A DNA stretch of 64,000 nt from positions 2,232,001-2,296,000 of the forward strand of contig JANFAH010000001.1 of NCBI GenBank assembly GCA_024663395.1, written 5' to 3'. The translations under genes and the position numbers were made by a program. Positions 41,738-55,067 of the stretch are shown one piece after another. Below the pieces are notes generated by a model. It was given only the letters and a program-made list of their open reading frames with translations, made no database searches and had not been told where the DNA came from. Source of the stretch: Pisolithus tinctorius (Eukaryota > Basidiomycota > Agaricomycetes > Boletales > Pisolithaceae). The number at the start of each line of letters is the position of its first letter. Position 1 is the stretch's first letter.

Positions 41738-44405
41738 TCACATATTGTCAGCACGATCAGCCTCCCCCATTCTCACCCATAGGCCATCCTAAATGAACAG
41801 AAATGCGTAAACAGTCAGCTTGCTTTGCTGAATGGAGTTCCTGGAAAGCCAGTACTCACGTGTACACACAAGGTAAGCTGGTGCCTGATAATTACTTTCT
41901 CCTGTGAGTTGCGCCCAAGGCCTTTGGGGAATTCTGCAGGACGTTGGGTCTGGACGTCCTCTGCTAATGTTATAGAAGAGAAAGTTTGCAAAAAGCAGAC
42001 GAGGAAAAACGACACTTCATTGTATGCGAACTGCAGACCCCAATCAACTTCGCCGGCAATATCACAAAGACAACGACACTCACTTGTTGACCCAGACAAA
42101 TTCTAGGACCTGCGTTGAACGGAAGAAATATGAACGGATTCGCAGTTAGATATTTCAATCGTTCATCGAGGAAGCGGTCTGGATCGAAATTATCGGCTGT
42201 AAGGTAGTCAGTCTCGGTTACTGTTCAGTGGTAAACATGGGGAGCCGACCATCGGGACCCCAGAGATCTTTCCGACGATGCATAAGGAATACAGAATACG
42301 GGGTCCTGTTATGTATCAGTAGATCATACGTGTGATTCTGTGCACCACTGACTGCGTGTTTGGTGGGATATAAATAGGTGGTCCTCCATTTACACCGGGC
42401 CATACTGCGGCTTCAACGCTTGTCCTATAAAGTAGAAAGCGCATCAGGCGCGCCACATCAAGACCCTCCTCACAGCGGTTCGTCTAACCTAACGTTGAAA
42501 GGTCTGAAAAGGGTGTAGTCAGTTATTAGCGATCAGACGACCAACGGGCGACTTACACGGGAGCATACAAACGAAGAGTTTCTGCGCATTGACATATGAC
42601 GACTATTCCACACAAAACACGGAGGAACGTACCATTGATGACAGCTCGCATATACTTCATGTCCCGCACGTCATCGTACGTCGGTCTTCTGGAACTCCCA
42701 ACCTTGCTGAGAACCTCATCACGAAGCCGTTTCAGAACTTCTGGGTGTTGAGAAAGCATATAAATCAGGAATGTCAGAGTAGAGGCCGTCTAGCATAGCT
42801 TGGGTTGAGCAATAAAAGCAAAGATAAACCAGGCAACCTACCGTATCACGACCCGCTAATAAGATGTTGACGATCTCATCCCTAATGACAGTAGGATCTG
42901 TAACAGATCGCTGAGCGGAGATTCAAGGATAAACAAACACCTTGCCTTCCGTGCAGTTAACGAGATGTCCTAGCAATGTATCCTCAAAAGCCCCTTGCTC
43001 TTGTCCTGTGGATCGCTCACTCTCCTTCATCAATCTCTTCGCTTCCATAGCTTCCTTAAGGACGGGATCGATGAACTTGTAGCAAACCTCCATTTCACTC
43101 CGGACACGATCGCGCCAGAACTCAACCAACCGCCAAAACGTACCGAAACGACTCCTGAACGCAGCCTGAGATTGCGCTTCCGAGAAAGCACGCACAAATA
43201 CGTTCGAAGGATGGTTTATGTAATCCATATTTTTTCCTGGGAAGGAATTTTTTGGATAAACCAGTCCAGCGGAAAGAGAGTTAACGCATTTCCCGAACAA
43301 AAATTCAGTTGCCGAGTCAAGGGTGAATCGGCCAACCATATCCTTGCATGAACGACTGATCACTAAAGTAACCCTTGAGTTGCAGTGTCATTTACCTGGA
43401 AATCCACTGGGTAGCCCTCTCGGAGCCTGGCTTTTGCTTGGCTGAGAGCGTTTTCTGCATGTTTTTCGAATATATCGAAGTGACTAATCCGATCCTTGCT
43501 AAAGAATGGTCGTGTCATCGAGCGATGGAACCTAGCTCATAATGCGTGTGAGCATGTGACAATCTATGCAGATGGGGCTCGTATACTCACTTCCATGTCT
43601 CGCCTGCATCCCAAACCAAGTATACATGTTAGCGGGCATGGATTAGGTAAGGCGGGAGGTGTGTACCGTCCGAATTGAATACTCCAGTTCCAAGCAGTGT
43701 GCTTAGTTGGTCCCAGAACACCAGCCCTAACGCTGTTGTAAAACATGACACTTCAGTTGACGTAGGACGCAACCCACCTTTCTCAAAGGAATTAAACTGC
43801 GTAGCAAGAACTGCCTGACAGTCGCTGCTTGGTACGATGGTAACGGGACGATAAGGTGTCTTACTTTGATATGTTCGGGTTCTGTCGTCAAAATCTATCC
43901 GCGATCTCAGATAAAAATAGCCAAACGTGCGAAGGAATCTAACCTGGTCTTCGAACATGAGCCTGACATTGACGACAGGACCATACTCCTGACAGTATTG
44001 GTCAATTGGTGCTCCTAAAACGCTCGTGCTTCGTCAGCCACAAAGGGTACCATGAGCGGAATCAAGAAACGCCATGCCGAACATACCCATGTGCACGTTC
44101 CGAAAGTCCTGAGCGAGTGAGAGAATGATGTCCAAGCCACCAGGCCACATACTCTTCACCCGCGGGGCAAGGACAGCGCCTCGACGCGCTGCTTCCCTCC
44201 TGTCACGTACGTAGCTGTACAAGACACTGCATGCCACTCCTAGGGGGATGGAAAATAGATACGCCGAGACCCTCAGCCAGCGGGGGGCTGGCTCCTCGAA
44301 GAGCACTGCCCAGACTCTAGAGCCAACATAGGCGAGGGCCAGAGGACGGACGAGGCTAGGAAGTCGACCTGCGATGTAGACGAAGCCCGGAGGGATCCCC
44401 ATCAT
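41738..44405 (-). CDS. Cytochrome P450 (CYP63-like)
   Basis: A many-exon gene from ATG 44405 to TGA 41738. Visible parts in order: a Pro-rich, membrane-anchoring N-terminus ([14 protein letters not shown]), the C-helix region near 43500, [13 protein letters not shown] near 43300, the I-helix AGRDT near 42850 (split by an intron), the K-helix ETLRLYAP (ExxR), and the heme-binding [13 protein letters not shown] (FxxGxRxCxG) near 42110. Next come [11 protein letters not shown] and a last exon reading DGLWVRM, which matches CYP63-type C-termini. It is a heme monooxygenase of the ER membrane working with a P450 reductase. The substrate cannot be read; white-rot CYP63 enzymes act on alkanes, fatty acids and aromatics. 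Exon joins were confirmed only around the I-helix, K-helix, heme region and end. Confidence 0.88.
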
Positions 44406-44889
44406 AGTTCTTCACGAGAAGTAGAGGCCCCGAGATGTCTTTTATATGTAGGTCACGGTGAGTTGAAGGTGTGTCCTGCTGCGACTCCTGCAAAATTAGC
44501 CATCCGATCGTGACGATATACAACCAGATTGCGTGTGCGCTACTGCCGAAACGGCGGTGGTGCCGGTTGTCCTGAAGTGTAAAGAAAGGCAAAGAATCTC
44601 AGGTTGATCCCTAAGCTATTACCACTTTAGTCAGCATGATTTTGCATCACAGTTGTGCTCGGCCCGGCCACAGGCCCCGAAGCCGTCGGGCAGAACTGCG
44701 GCGTCACCTGGCCGTTTATCTCGCATGTAATACAGTTCCAACTTATAGTATATATATATGGGCCTTCGTGTGTAGCTCATTCCACTTCATATGGACTGTC
44801 GTTTTGAACCTGCTCAAGCTCCTTCCAGAAATGGCATCGTCTGCCTCGTCCGCAAGTAACTTACAAGGGTAACATAAGAAAAGGCGGCA

Positions 44890-45850
44890 CACAGCTGAAA
44901 ATCTCAGTTCTATACAATTAGTATCCGGAAGGTCTTACCTGCCAGATGAGCCTCATATAGTCTGCAGTCAGTGCCAGAGGGTAAGGCAGCATAGCAAATC
45001 CCCTAGGTAAAATTTTCAGCGTCTATTTCGGAAAGTAAATAGTGCAGTGCACACTTATAACCTGTAGGTCCACTTGTCGGCGTTGTCGTTGAAGAAACCG
45101 ACAGACGTGCCAGTGCATGACAAGGATAGGAATATTATTTGCGAAAGGAATTCGATAGTTCGTTTTTTTGTGAGCTCATCGATCTTTCTGTGTCTTTATT
45201 GCTGCACGGATTTCTACGAGCTTCTTAAAGAGTGTTCTTTCAGCTCCTTCCAGCTGGCGCAACTTAGTGCGTGCTTCATCCAGTTCGTCCATGGTGGGCG
45301 GCTAACAGTACTACAGACCAGTGTCAGCAAAATAGGATGTGATGCGCTCTGAGCCCTACCTGGGGTTGGCGAGTAACAACAGTCCACAGCATCCGCCGAT
45401 TATTGATGTTGCTGTGTGGTGTTGTGCCAAGTCAGTTAGCCCTCCCCTCCTATTGCCCACTAATTAGGAACCCGACATCTACGAGTCACGACACGCGCAT
45501 CGTGCGATATGCAAGCGTAGCTGCAACTCACCCGATGATGAATGGGTCAACGCTATATGATTACATTTCAGAGTCCACAAATGTCTTGCGTGGTTCGTAA
45601 GCTAACGCAAGGAACGAGGTTGGTGGAGACCGGCCGTGGATTCGACAGGACCGACAAGCTATGTGCTTTCAGATTTTTCCTCCGAAAACCTTGCTGTGTC
45701 AACATTGAATGGGAAGAACTCCAAGGACCTAAACCCACCCCAGAGTTACTCGGACACTGAACTTGGCTATCACCACCCTGACAAAACCGCCAAGGGTGCG
45801 ATTCGTTATGGGAGACAACCAAAAAATTCTACAATGTACATACCCTACAT
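44890..45850 (+). repeat. Diverged repeat flanking the P450, right copy
   Basis: Partner of 40680-41260 in the same orientation, longer through insertions (for example 45150-45550). The copies bracket the P450 at similar distances. Confidence 0.65.
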
Positions 45851-45953
45851 GTTAGGTCTACATGCAAATTCATTAGCAGGGGGGAGCACCAGAGTCAAGC
45901 TCGTCGCCCGCACCCGACCAAGACGCGTGTGTATATAACAGCTGGAACTAGTA

Positions 45954-48900
45954 TTAGCACCCTCCAGCATACTAACGACAGGTTTTAGTCACACATGATA
46001 CATCCCAAAGTAACCGATAACCACGTACCAATCCATTCTTTGGCCGTGGATAGTTCCATTGCCTTAAATTTGGGTCTGTCAGGGATATCAACGCGCGTCA
46101 GCCAGCCCAGCTCACAGTAATACACACATAGGCCCGCACGCTGCAAGAAGCATGGCCAAGAAAAGATAGGAGAACATCTGGGTTCGAGAGGAAAGCAAGA
46201 AGAAATGCGCACGCACTCGTATATGAATCCATATGTCGTTTAATATAATCCTCCGTTGGAAAATCAGGTGGACTACAGCCAATATTAGTCTCTCCGCGTC
46301 GTTGATACACTCGGACATAATCAACCCGCATCTCGGCGGGGAAAGATAGTGTGCTCATGTTGATGGATTGCCAGCCGGCTATGAGACAGGGGGAAACACA
46401 TCAGGAACATGAAGGTGAGCATACTTCCAATCAAATGAAACACAGGACTCACGCGACAACCCAAGATTCAATACGATGCTCTAATCAAAGACGGAATTAA
46501 GACCTCGAAAATCATACATAGATGAATGACTTACCATCGGCTCCAATGAGATCAACCTTTGCCCAACCTGCGTTCCGTTCAGGCCTAAATCCGGACCCAA
46601 CGCTGCAGCGCCGAGCCGGGCAGTTGGTTGTCCACCTGTTTGCCATATAATGTATCCGTCGGAGGAGTTTTCAGGGTTGGACCAGTATTCGAAACCTAGT
46701 ATTCGTTCTCACGTCAGATTGAAAGGGGTGGGTAGACAAAAAGATGGGGCCAGAGAAATACCGAATGTAATGAATTGATTCCCAGATCCAACATAGACAT
46801 CTGAAGGGAGCTCTGTCAATGCAGACACCGTTTGCTGCCTACATATCCACGATTGTAAACGCGGGAACGAATCAATGATCTATACCACTTTCCCAGAAAA
46901 AAAAAAGACCAAACGGAAAACGGACAGACTCACATGGGTGACCCACTAGATGAAACGTGATCATCAGCACCATAGAGAATCAAAATCAACATTGCGACAT
47001 ACTGGTAAGAATTCGACACTGTTCCACAGTCGAACACCTCCCACATCTCTGACGACCCATTCCCATACAAGTAATCGTGCGTGAACGGCGCAAACTGCGC
47101 ACTCTGAGATACCGTCTGTCCCGTTCCTCCCAAGTTGTTGTGTGCGACCTCGAGGATATCGATTTCAGGCGCCCCACGCCCCACCGTAGGAGAAGGACCG
47201 GGGTGGTCTTCATTGGGGCACGTGCATGAACTTTTTGGGTGATGTATGCGATATGAGATCGAGCAGACAGACAGATAAAAGAGCGAAAGGGGGGGGGGGG
47301 AAACAGACTCACGAAAGCCGCTGGCCAGGCAGCCAAGATAACGCATAATTATATCCAGGTTGGGATGCCTCCGACATGAGGGCAGCTGCAGGCCCAGACC
47401 CATTGACGTATGTCTGGTTCGGGAATGTACCCACGTCGCAAGAGTCGTATCTGCGGAACATCCGGCGTCCAGGTAAAAGTCGAACATAATCATATGAGAA
47501 AGATTCCCTAAAACGAATGAGGAGATAGAGAGAACGTACGAGTAAGGCCATACACCGTCCGTAGTCGCGCCGTATCCAGCTCGTGCGAGATTTCCCATTG
47601 TCCACGCTGCAGGCCACTTTACCCCGTCCAAACGCCCAGTCAGAACGGAACACCGATGGGGATAAAGGGTGAAGCACCCACATAGCCCTTTGATTCCTCA
47701 TTCGGTCCCGGCAACATCACCGACACCTCAATATACCCCCTTGTGAAACAAAACTTGTTCCAACTTTGCAACATCCCACTTCTATATGACATCCCTTCAT
47801 CCTCCACTTGGTCCAACACGATACTCAAATACCCTCCTTCTTTGGTCGAGACTTGTCCAGGGTCATACCACTCCTCATCATCGGTCGTCCAATACCACAG
47901 GTTGACGGCTTCCCAGTAAGGATCGTCACCCGACCAAAAAGTTCGTCCGGGTTCGTTGAATTCATCGGAAAAAACAAGGTCGTAGATATAATTGTCGAAC
48001 CCGGTGCGTGTGTGTGCGTCGATTGGCGTAGACGGATCGATCAGTTGTGGCAAGGCATATCTGAGAGCGATATTGAAGAGAGACGCGTAAATGCGCGTAG
48101 TGGATATGATATGGACATGTATATCATGGTCAAGGAAAGAAAAAAGAACAGATAAGAGAGGTCTGGACATACAGGCTTCCTAATCCTGGCACCTGCCCTG
48201 TGACATTGACAGACACGGCACCATTGAGAGTCTTGTCTTCGAGATACCTAAACACGGGATAAAAAACGAATAGAAAAAGAAGACCGATAATAAGGAGGGT
48301 GAGTGATCCGATGTTGAGAAGACCGCGCAAACTAATTGGAGAGGTGTTTGAGGACCGAATACCTTCGGGATCATGAAGGAAGTCGTCTATGTCGGGTTCG
48401 TTGGAGTTGTTGTCTAGATCTGGATCGTAGACATACGGAACGAGGACGCCGTGTCTAGACGTATTGCAAGGGTACTTTGAATCTGATGAGAGTGAAAATA
48501 TGGAACTTCCTGAAGTAGATAGGATACAATCGCTAATGGTGCGACGAGCTACAGGCGTAGGAGGGACTTCTCTTTGATTGCATGGGATGGAAAGTCGGTA
48601 GAGAATCATGGAGCCACGTTGACCATGCAGAGAAAGGAGCTGGGAGCCTAGGACTCGAGAATCCTCAGAGGCGACTCTTGGGAAAGAAATGTCTTGCCTC
48701 GAGTGAAGACGAGACCGCAGTTTGGGTGTTCCCATCGTATCTGAGTCGGAAGGGGGGGATACGGATGCGCTTGCAGGGTAACGCGAGAGCACTGGCCTTG
48801 GATAAATTGATTTTGCACAATTCGACAAGTCAGTGATGGAGGAGGGGTTGACTGTACGCTGGGTAAGGAATGACTGGAGGGGTTCGTGAGGATGGTCGGA

Positions 48901-49020
48901 GGGAGCAAGAGACGAAATCGCGTCGACGCCTGGCGAGTTTGTCTCGGACACGCCGGCGAGCGGAGGGGACGGGTCGCTCCTGGAGGGCACCAGCCAAGAC
49001 AGGGTTGACGATTCGGTCAT
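45954..49020 (-). CDS. KRE6/SKN1-type beta-glucan synthesis protein (GH16-like)
   Basis: A multi-exon gene from ATG 49020 to TAA 45954. A Ser/Pro-rich cytoplasmic N-terminus of about 230 residues precedes one transmembrane segment (near 48310-48240: LTLLIIGLLFLFVFYPVF) and a lumenal GH16-type domain. That domain has LVFSDEFNEPGR, DDPYWEAVNLWYW, MLPGPNEESKGY, WPAAWTMGNLARAGYGATTDGVWPYS and the catalytic signature EIDILE (ExDxxE). It ends in DYVRVYQRRGETNIGCSPPDFPTEDYI and, after a last intron, NGLYAGGC. Type II membrane proteins of this family in the ER/Golgi are needed for beta-1,6-glucan of the wall. The start was chosen as the first ATG; a GTG-initiated extension to 49035 is not used. A GPI-anchored Kre9/KNH-type protein is encoded 8 kb away. 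Confidence 0.92.
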
Positions 49021-51035
49021 CCCTGAGCCCTCCACCGTCCTGACTTGGTAGCAATATGAGGAAGGAAGGGCAGGGCAACGGAGGGCAACGAGAGCGTACC
49101 CCAGGGAATGTTAATGGCATGCTAATCATCGAAAGTCACTGATATAAATCCTCATAAACCTGACACGTAGTGAGTAGCCAATATATACCCTGCCGAAAAT
49201 GATTTACCTATTACATTGATAAACGACGATGAATGTGAACCTGCCACGTGGTCGGTGCTTAATACCTATGTACTTCTCGAACAGTACCAGGAGGGTGATA
49301 TCATGGTAGAAACCATGTTAGTCAGTCATGCGCCGAGTAGAAGAGGACAAGCTATCGATGCTCACCTTCGTGTACACCGAGGGTCAACTATTTCAAGGTT
49401 CCAACGCTTTCCCAGGAAGCAATTCATTGTCAAAGGAAGACCCCCGTCCTACTACTGATTTGTTTTTCAAACAGCTTCTGTGCCTGATGTAATGTCTCGT
49501 TGTAAGGATCATCTTTGCAGTCTAGCTTTCACGGGTTTGCGCATCGTATTGTTAATGTCGCAACACAAACCGACTCATGAACGATGCATGACGACAACTG
49601 AACATCCATTTTCAAACGGCTCGCCATGGTTCAGCTGATGGAATCACTTTCGTGACGTGTGTCTGTGCCGCAGCAGAAATTTTGAGTGACGTGTTGCGTA
49701 AACTGGGACGTGTAGACACACATGAAATCAGACTCTACACAGGTGCAATGTCGGAAAATGCAGGGATTGAATGTATAAAACATTCGGGCATAGTGAGGTA
49801 ACCCACCAGCATAGCGGGCATCCACAAATCCCAAAGACAAGCCCGGACGACACTCGCAGGTGACTCAATCAAGTCACGAGGAACTTGGAAGCCAGCGGCT
49901 GTGAGAATGCATATGGCACCAGAAATCTCGCTCACCTGCATCAAACTTCGCGAGCAGTAATGAAAAGGATTGTCGGAACTCATGATAGGCTGATCGATTG
50001 GCTGATCTCAAATCACCGACTTTTCACCTGGTACCGAATGTCAATCACTCATTATCACTACTGGAGCTTTCTCCCGCGCACGCGCCTCGCTTACTAGTCG
50101 GCGGCCGGCCAACACGTATGTGGCTGTGAGTACAGCCACCTGAAAGTTTTCTGACTCACCACATTTGTTGGGTGTTTATACAAAGACTAATCGACTGGGT
50201 GCGACTGCCTTTGCGAGGTATCTGTCCCTTGAATTGCTATGTTGGCATTGGGTACTGCGGTGGTAGGTAGTCCTTCGCCATGGTTATGCCATTGTCGACA
50301 CTGGTTGCTGCAAGTCTAATATAGTCAGTCCATCAGGACCGCGAGGTGTATTTGACTAAGCGGTTTGAGTCACGTTCAAAGTGTCCAGCTGTCCAAAGGT
50401 CAAAGGGGAGATTCCTTCATATGACCTAGGGAGAGTTCATCGGAAGGTGTGGTAAGCTCATACTACCTGCACATCACTTCGAGGACTGTTACTTCGTCCA
50501 ACGTACTTACGTAAAACCCAGCTCGTCACATCATGTTATTGCCTTAACAGCTGCACAGCTCCACTTCAAACCTGATGTCGCAAAGCGGGGAATAGGATAC
50601 TCAAATGGGCAATCTTTGTTGTCGGTTTTCGCATGTCCGTCATCGATGTATTGCCGTTGTCACCCACCATCCGGAACCTTGGACTATCCTTTCTGCTCGC
50701 AGAGCTTGTTTTTGTTTCCGACATTGTTCACCTTGATGGTTCGTGTCAGGATATGGAGCTGTCAGAGCAAACAAGTAGGTGGAGCAAGGGACCAATAACA
50801 GGTACTCGTACCATTAAGGAGTCACCTTCTGATACCACCTCTTCTCTAGGCTTGCGCCACTCAGGTGCTTGCGACAACATTGACAGGCGGCCGATGCTCA
50901 CAGGTGTTTTCCTATCAGTACATCGTGACCGACGTTCGGACGATGGAGGCAAGTGTTAGTATTACCAGTACCGAGCTATAGGGCCATGTGGGGCATCATT
51001 GGAATGTGCCACCATCTTTACCCTGTCGGTCAACG
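49021..51035. other. Long region without a supported gene
   Basis: 2 kb between the KRE6-type gene and the second duplicated segment. Short frames (for example 50633-50959 plus) have no recognisable family or splice structure. Confidence 0.45.
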
Positions 51036-51183
51036 TGACCCTGTTTTCCTTGTGCTATGAACCTTCGCAGACCATTCTATGTTTGCAATCCTGTCTCCGA
51101 TAAGGCATAATCTACACCGTCATGTGACCAAATGTCAGCGATACCATGTCCGACGGCCCTCCGAGACGAGCCGCTTGTCGAAC

Positions 51184-51191
51184 GTTTAAAA
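51184..51191 (+). promoter_or_regulatory. TATA-like element of metallothionein A2
   Basis: TTTAAAAG, 163 bp before the ATG at 51347, matching copy A1. Confidence 0.55.
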
Positions 51192-51346
51192 GGAGCATTA
51201 CTTTCCAGTAACTCCAGCATCTTCTTCTGCTACCTGCTGCCACTTACACACCTTCGTACGTCCTGTACCTTCCTTGCTGTAGAGCGTGCCCTCATCGTAC
51301 TTCACGTTGAGCAGACATAACCAACCAGTCTATATCCATTATCAAC

Positions 51347-51496
51347 ATGTCTTCTGGCTGCAACTGCAACGCTAAGTAGGTGCCATTTGCTGCCGTTGAG
51401 TGTGCGGGGTTGCTGACCAGCCGTTCTTCCTGTAGCTGTGGCTGCTCTGCTGGCAACTGCAGCTGTGCCGCTGGTACTTGCACCTGCAAGCACTAA
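51347..51496 (+). CDS. Metallothionein, 8-Cys type, copy A2
   Basis: Exons 51347-51375 and 51436-51496, intron 60 bp in phase 2. The product has 29 residues and keeps all eight cysteines of copy A1, with one substitution (Ala for Pro near residue 21). The intron has diverged much more than the exons, which points to selection on the protein since the duplication. Confidence 0.9.
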
Positions 51497-54400
51497 ATGC
51501 TTCTTGCCTCCAAGAGGTTGTATGATTACTATGTCATTTGTCCCGGTGTCGAGCGATGTATGAGAAAACTGAGAAAACCAATATTACCTTGATTGTGTCT
51601 GAAGTGCCCAAATTATGTGATGCGATAAAACCTCTCAGTAAGGGTAATGATTCCGCCTGTCTGGTGATGCGTGCTGTCTGGTGTTTGGCGGTTTACTGCA
51701 GTTAAGTCAAGAGCATCTAATTGAGACGCGATGCGAATGGAAGATGAAGCTGTCTTAACACTCACAATAATTTTACCGATGGCCACAACTGCAGCAGAAG
51801 ATGCATCCAGATAGCTGATATAGAAATCATCTTGTAAGTCTATATCGGCCTCTGATGTTCTCTTTCAGCGTTCCACAGTCTCATGATAGCAAAGGGTTTG
51901 CATGTCCACTCCCATGCATGGATACTATAGGAAACACGGGAGTTACCGCTCCCAAGGTAGAAGCATTCTAGAACCTTCCATCTCCGGTCGCGCGTTATAA
52001 CTCTTCGCGCATTGCGGTCTAGTTCATGGAACAGGGTGGGTACAATGCGGTTTGGACGACAGCTTCCAGCGAGACATGCCTATCCACGCAATCATGCCAT
52101 TGCGGGATAGCGTTTATTGGCTCCTAATGAGTTCGAGGCCAGGATCAAACTAACGTGGCCATATATGATCAGATACAACGCCACTACGGTGGCGGCCAAG
52201 ACTAGTCATCGATAACTGATGGTGACTAGTGCTGGATAATATGAAACACCAGATTCGAACGACCTTGATCTTCTGGAAGGCGGATTTCTGATAAGCGGAG
52301 ACCGGATGGAAGGTAGATGGTCAGGAATATTCCGGGGGAAAGATCAGACAGACCAACTGATAAGTTGGCAGCTTCGCCAGCTTTGGTGCTCGGAATATGC
52401 CACGACGGCGAGCCTGATGCAAGGTAGGCCCGAGTTTGCGATCAGTGCAAACATGGCACGGACAGTCTTAGAATAACATCGATCGAAACGATATCCAGAT
52501 TCTGGATAGACATGGCTTGTTCTCCTCGAACAATTTTGCAGACTACTCTGATATCTCCACCGCTCTCAAGTATGTCTTGGAGTTGCTTTGTAAACGGGAC
52601 TCGTACTCACTATACGCCAGACCAAGAGACCAAAGCTGTGTCCCCCAACTGTGAAAAATACAGCTGCACTTCCTCATACGCCTTCTGCATTGCCATTGAA
52701 GTTGGACGGGATCGCTGACGGACCCGTTTTCCTGCAATCGCGAGTGCACGACTAGAAGGTGCACCTGTAAGCAGAAAGTGTCTGTCCTAGAAGGCGGGAG
52801 ACTCAGAAGAAGCTTAGAATGTAAGTTGTAGTTTGGAGCGATATCTGAAATAGCGCAGTGGATCATGGGCAGTGTTGTGGTGCAGGACATGAGTGAGCAC
52901 GGCATATTTCGGGTGCACCCCGGTGGGTACGGACAGGGTTCGTTGCCGTTTCCTACCGTGAGCGAAAGGTGAACATCGAAGCCCATACTGGGGACTACAA
53001 CGTATATCGAATGCTCGGCGCGTTAGCGTAGGTTGCTGAAAGTAATCCGTTTAGGTATCGTGTTTGGAGATGGTGTCACAAGTCTCGTACCGCTTATGCA
53101 CCCACCTGCAACTATGACTATTCACAAGGACATTTGAAGTCGCGGAGGATAAAAATTGGGTGAGCAACACCAAAGCATCCGAGTTTTGAAGCTACCATCG
53201 CGTCTTGCTGAGGAACGCAACACTCTTCTCTTCTTTGGTTCCGGCCTAAAAGACGTGAAAGCGACACAATTGGGTGTTAGGCTGCAGGACAAGTGCATAA
53301 TTTTTCAAAAGAACAATGACCATGAGGTCATTTGAATAATAGTTGGACAAGATAACGCCATCTGCGTCGCAAATTGGAGCTTTCTTGGGGAATCACTCCA
53401 GCACAACGCGGTCCACTCCACAAAGTTACGATAATTTGTGACCAAGACGAAAGGCTAGAAGGGCACTGACGAAGCCTTGAGATAATGCACTTGAGGAGTC
53501 GGCCGTCCTACGTGACGGGACTTAGGTGCTACCACCACAAAGTCAATTTGAAAAAAAATCACACGCTCCCAGTCAGCTACCCTCGCAGTCATGGAGTGTA
53601 GTGTGCTCGACCTTCGCAGTCGGTGTCTAGCCTGACTCTATTTTCACCTCTTTAAAGCTCGCCTACCGTTGTCTCGTACGTCCCTTCGGCCTACCACCAA
53701 GCTAATTCCACCTCGTTAGTTGGCAATCTCGACTCCGCATGTTTTCCCTCAGATGTCGTATTCAAAGGCTCAGTCACTGTTCAAAGCGGCCATCCTAGAC
53801 CAGGTCCCAGCGCATTTGCCATGGATGAAGGTCATCACCACGTTGTCAGAATACAATACTGAACCCAACCCATGCTCGCGACTTGGATCTCTCGATACTG
53901 GTACTCGGCGAGCTTCGGGCCAGAGACCCGATGTCAACTGTCGGTTCACCCCGGCCGAACTCTCGAGCCCGGGCAGTGCGCGGTCCGCGGCACGCCAAGA
54001 CCCACCTCCCCTTACCCACGACAGCTCCGCACCCCATGGGGCCGAAGTCCGCGTGCGTACTCATTGTCACCTGACACGAACGGCGTCCTTACTATGTCCC
54101 TACATTAGCTACTATGAGGGCACACGTGGAGCCAACGTATCGAACTTTAATCAATACCATGCGTTGCAACTGATGCGTGCACAAGCAACCGAACATATTA
54201 GCTCAGCCGCCCGGAACTTGTGGGGTTTACCAAACGGTGGAGCAATACCTTCCCTTACTTATGCTTGTCGCCACACCATCAACAACATCCTGTTCCAGAC
54301 GTTTGGAATGCAACTTCCGCTCTCGATAACCGGCCGAACGTTTGGCGAATTAAATAAATAAATTTCCGTGGCGACCTGTCTCTGCCATAGTTGTTCAGCG

Positions 54401-54904
54401 GGGATCAATGTTCCATGTCAGAAAACGCACCCAAACTCAAATGGGCAGCTCTCTCAGTAGCCCAATGCCACGCTCTGCCAATGGCACTGGCGTTACCATT
54501 TAGGCTCGTCAAATCGCGCTATCGTTCGATGAGACAGTCACACCTTGGACATGATCCCTGACCCCGCATCACAACCTGCCGACCAAATAAGAATAGCTTC
54601 CTACCCGACGAAAGAGCCAGGAGGAAATGACCCTTGATATTTTCCATTGTCACCGCATCGGGGGTGATATTATTTCGATCACGCTATTCTGCTTCTCTGC
54701 CCAGACTTTCTTCAGCAACTGCCGCATTGCAACATCTCTTCGGCGCCTTGATAACACGCCACTTCCGCTACTATTGCTCATGATGGCTCATTGGCGTGTG
54801 TCTGAAGCAATAACCAAGGAACAGGAACTCGGGCAAATTCCGAAATCTACGCTATTGCACGATTGTTCAAGCTGAAGACTTGGGTACCAGCCACTGCCTG
54901 AACG
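51497..54904. other. Decayed interior of duplication copy 2
   Basis: Aligns with 579-3910. No supported gene apart from the dead metallothionein at 52638. A 213-codon frame at 53720-54361 is not preserved in the other copy. Confidence 0.5.
52638..52777 (+). pseudogene. Dead metallothionein in duplication copy 2
   Basis: The start codon is now GTG, followed by Ser-Pro-Asn-Cys-Glu-Lys. One further cysteine codon of exon 1 survives. Downstream, cysteine codons spaced like exon 2 remain and end in TGC-ACC-TGT-AAG-CAG, but the stop has become AAA. Its partner at 1685 keeps the ATG and stop but lost the middle, so the two relics decayed independently. Confidence 0.65.
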
Positions 54905-54912
54905 TATAAAAA
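54905..54912 (+). promoter_or_regulatory. TATA box of metallothionein B2
   Basis: TATAAAAA, 163 bp before the ATG at 55068, matching copy B1. Confidence 0.65.
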
Positions 54913-55067
54913 TGGGTCCGTTCGCACTTGATATCCTCAGCAATTTGCTCTGATACTCGCGACTACTCGATTATCTCTCGTACGTGCTGCCTGCCTTGCA
55001 CAGTCAACTGGCAACGTTTGTCACTCACTGAGCTTCATGTTGAGCAGACACAACAATCTATATCAAC

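Noticed and set aside
53720..54361. 213-codon plus ORF in duplication copy 2
   Set aside because: Not preserved in copy 1 and the composition is not protein-like; probably chance.
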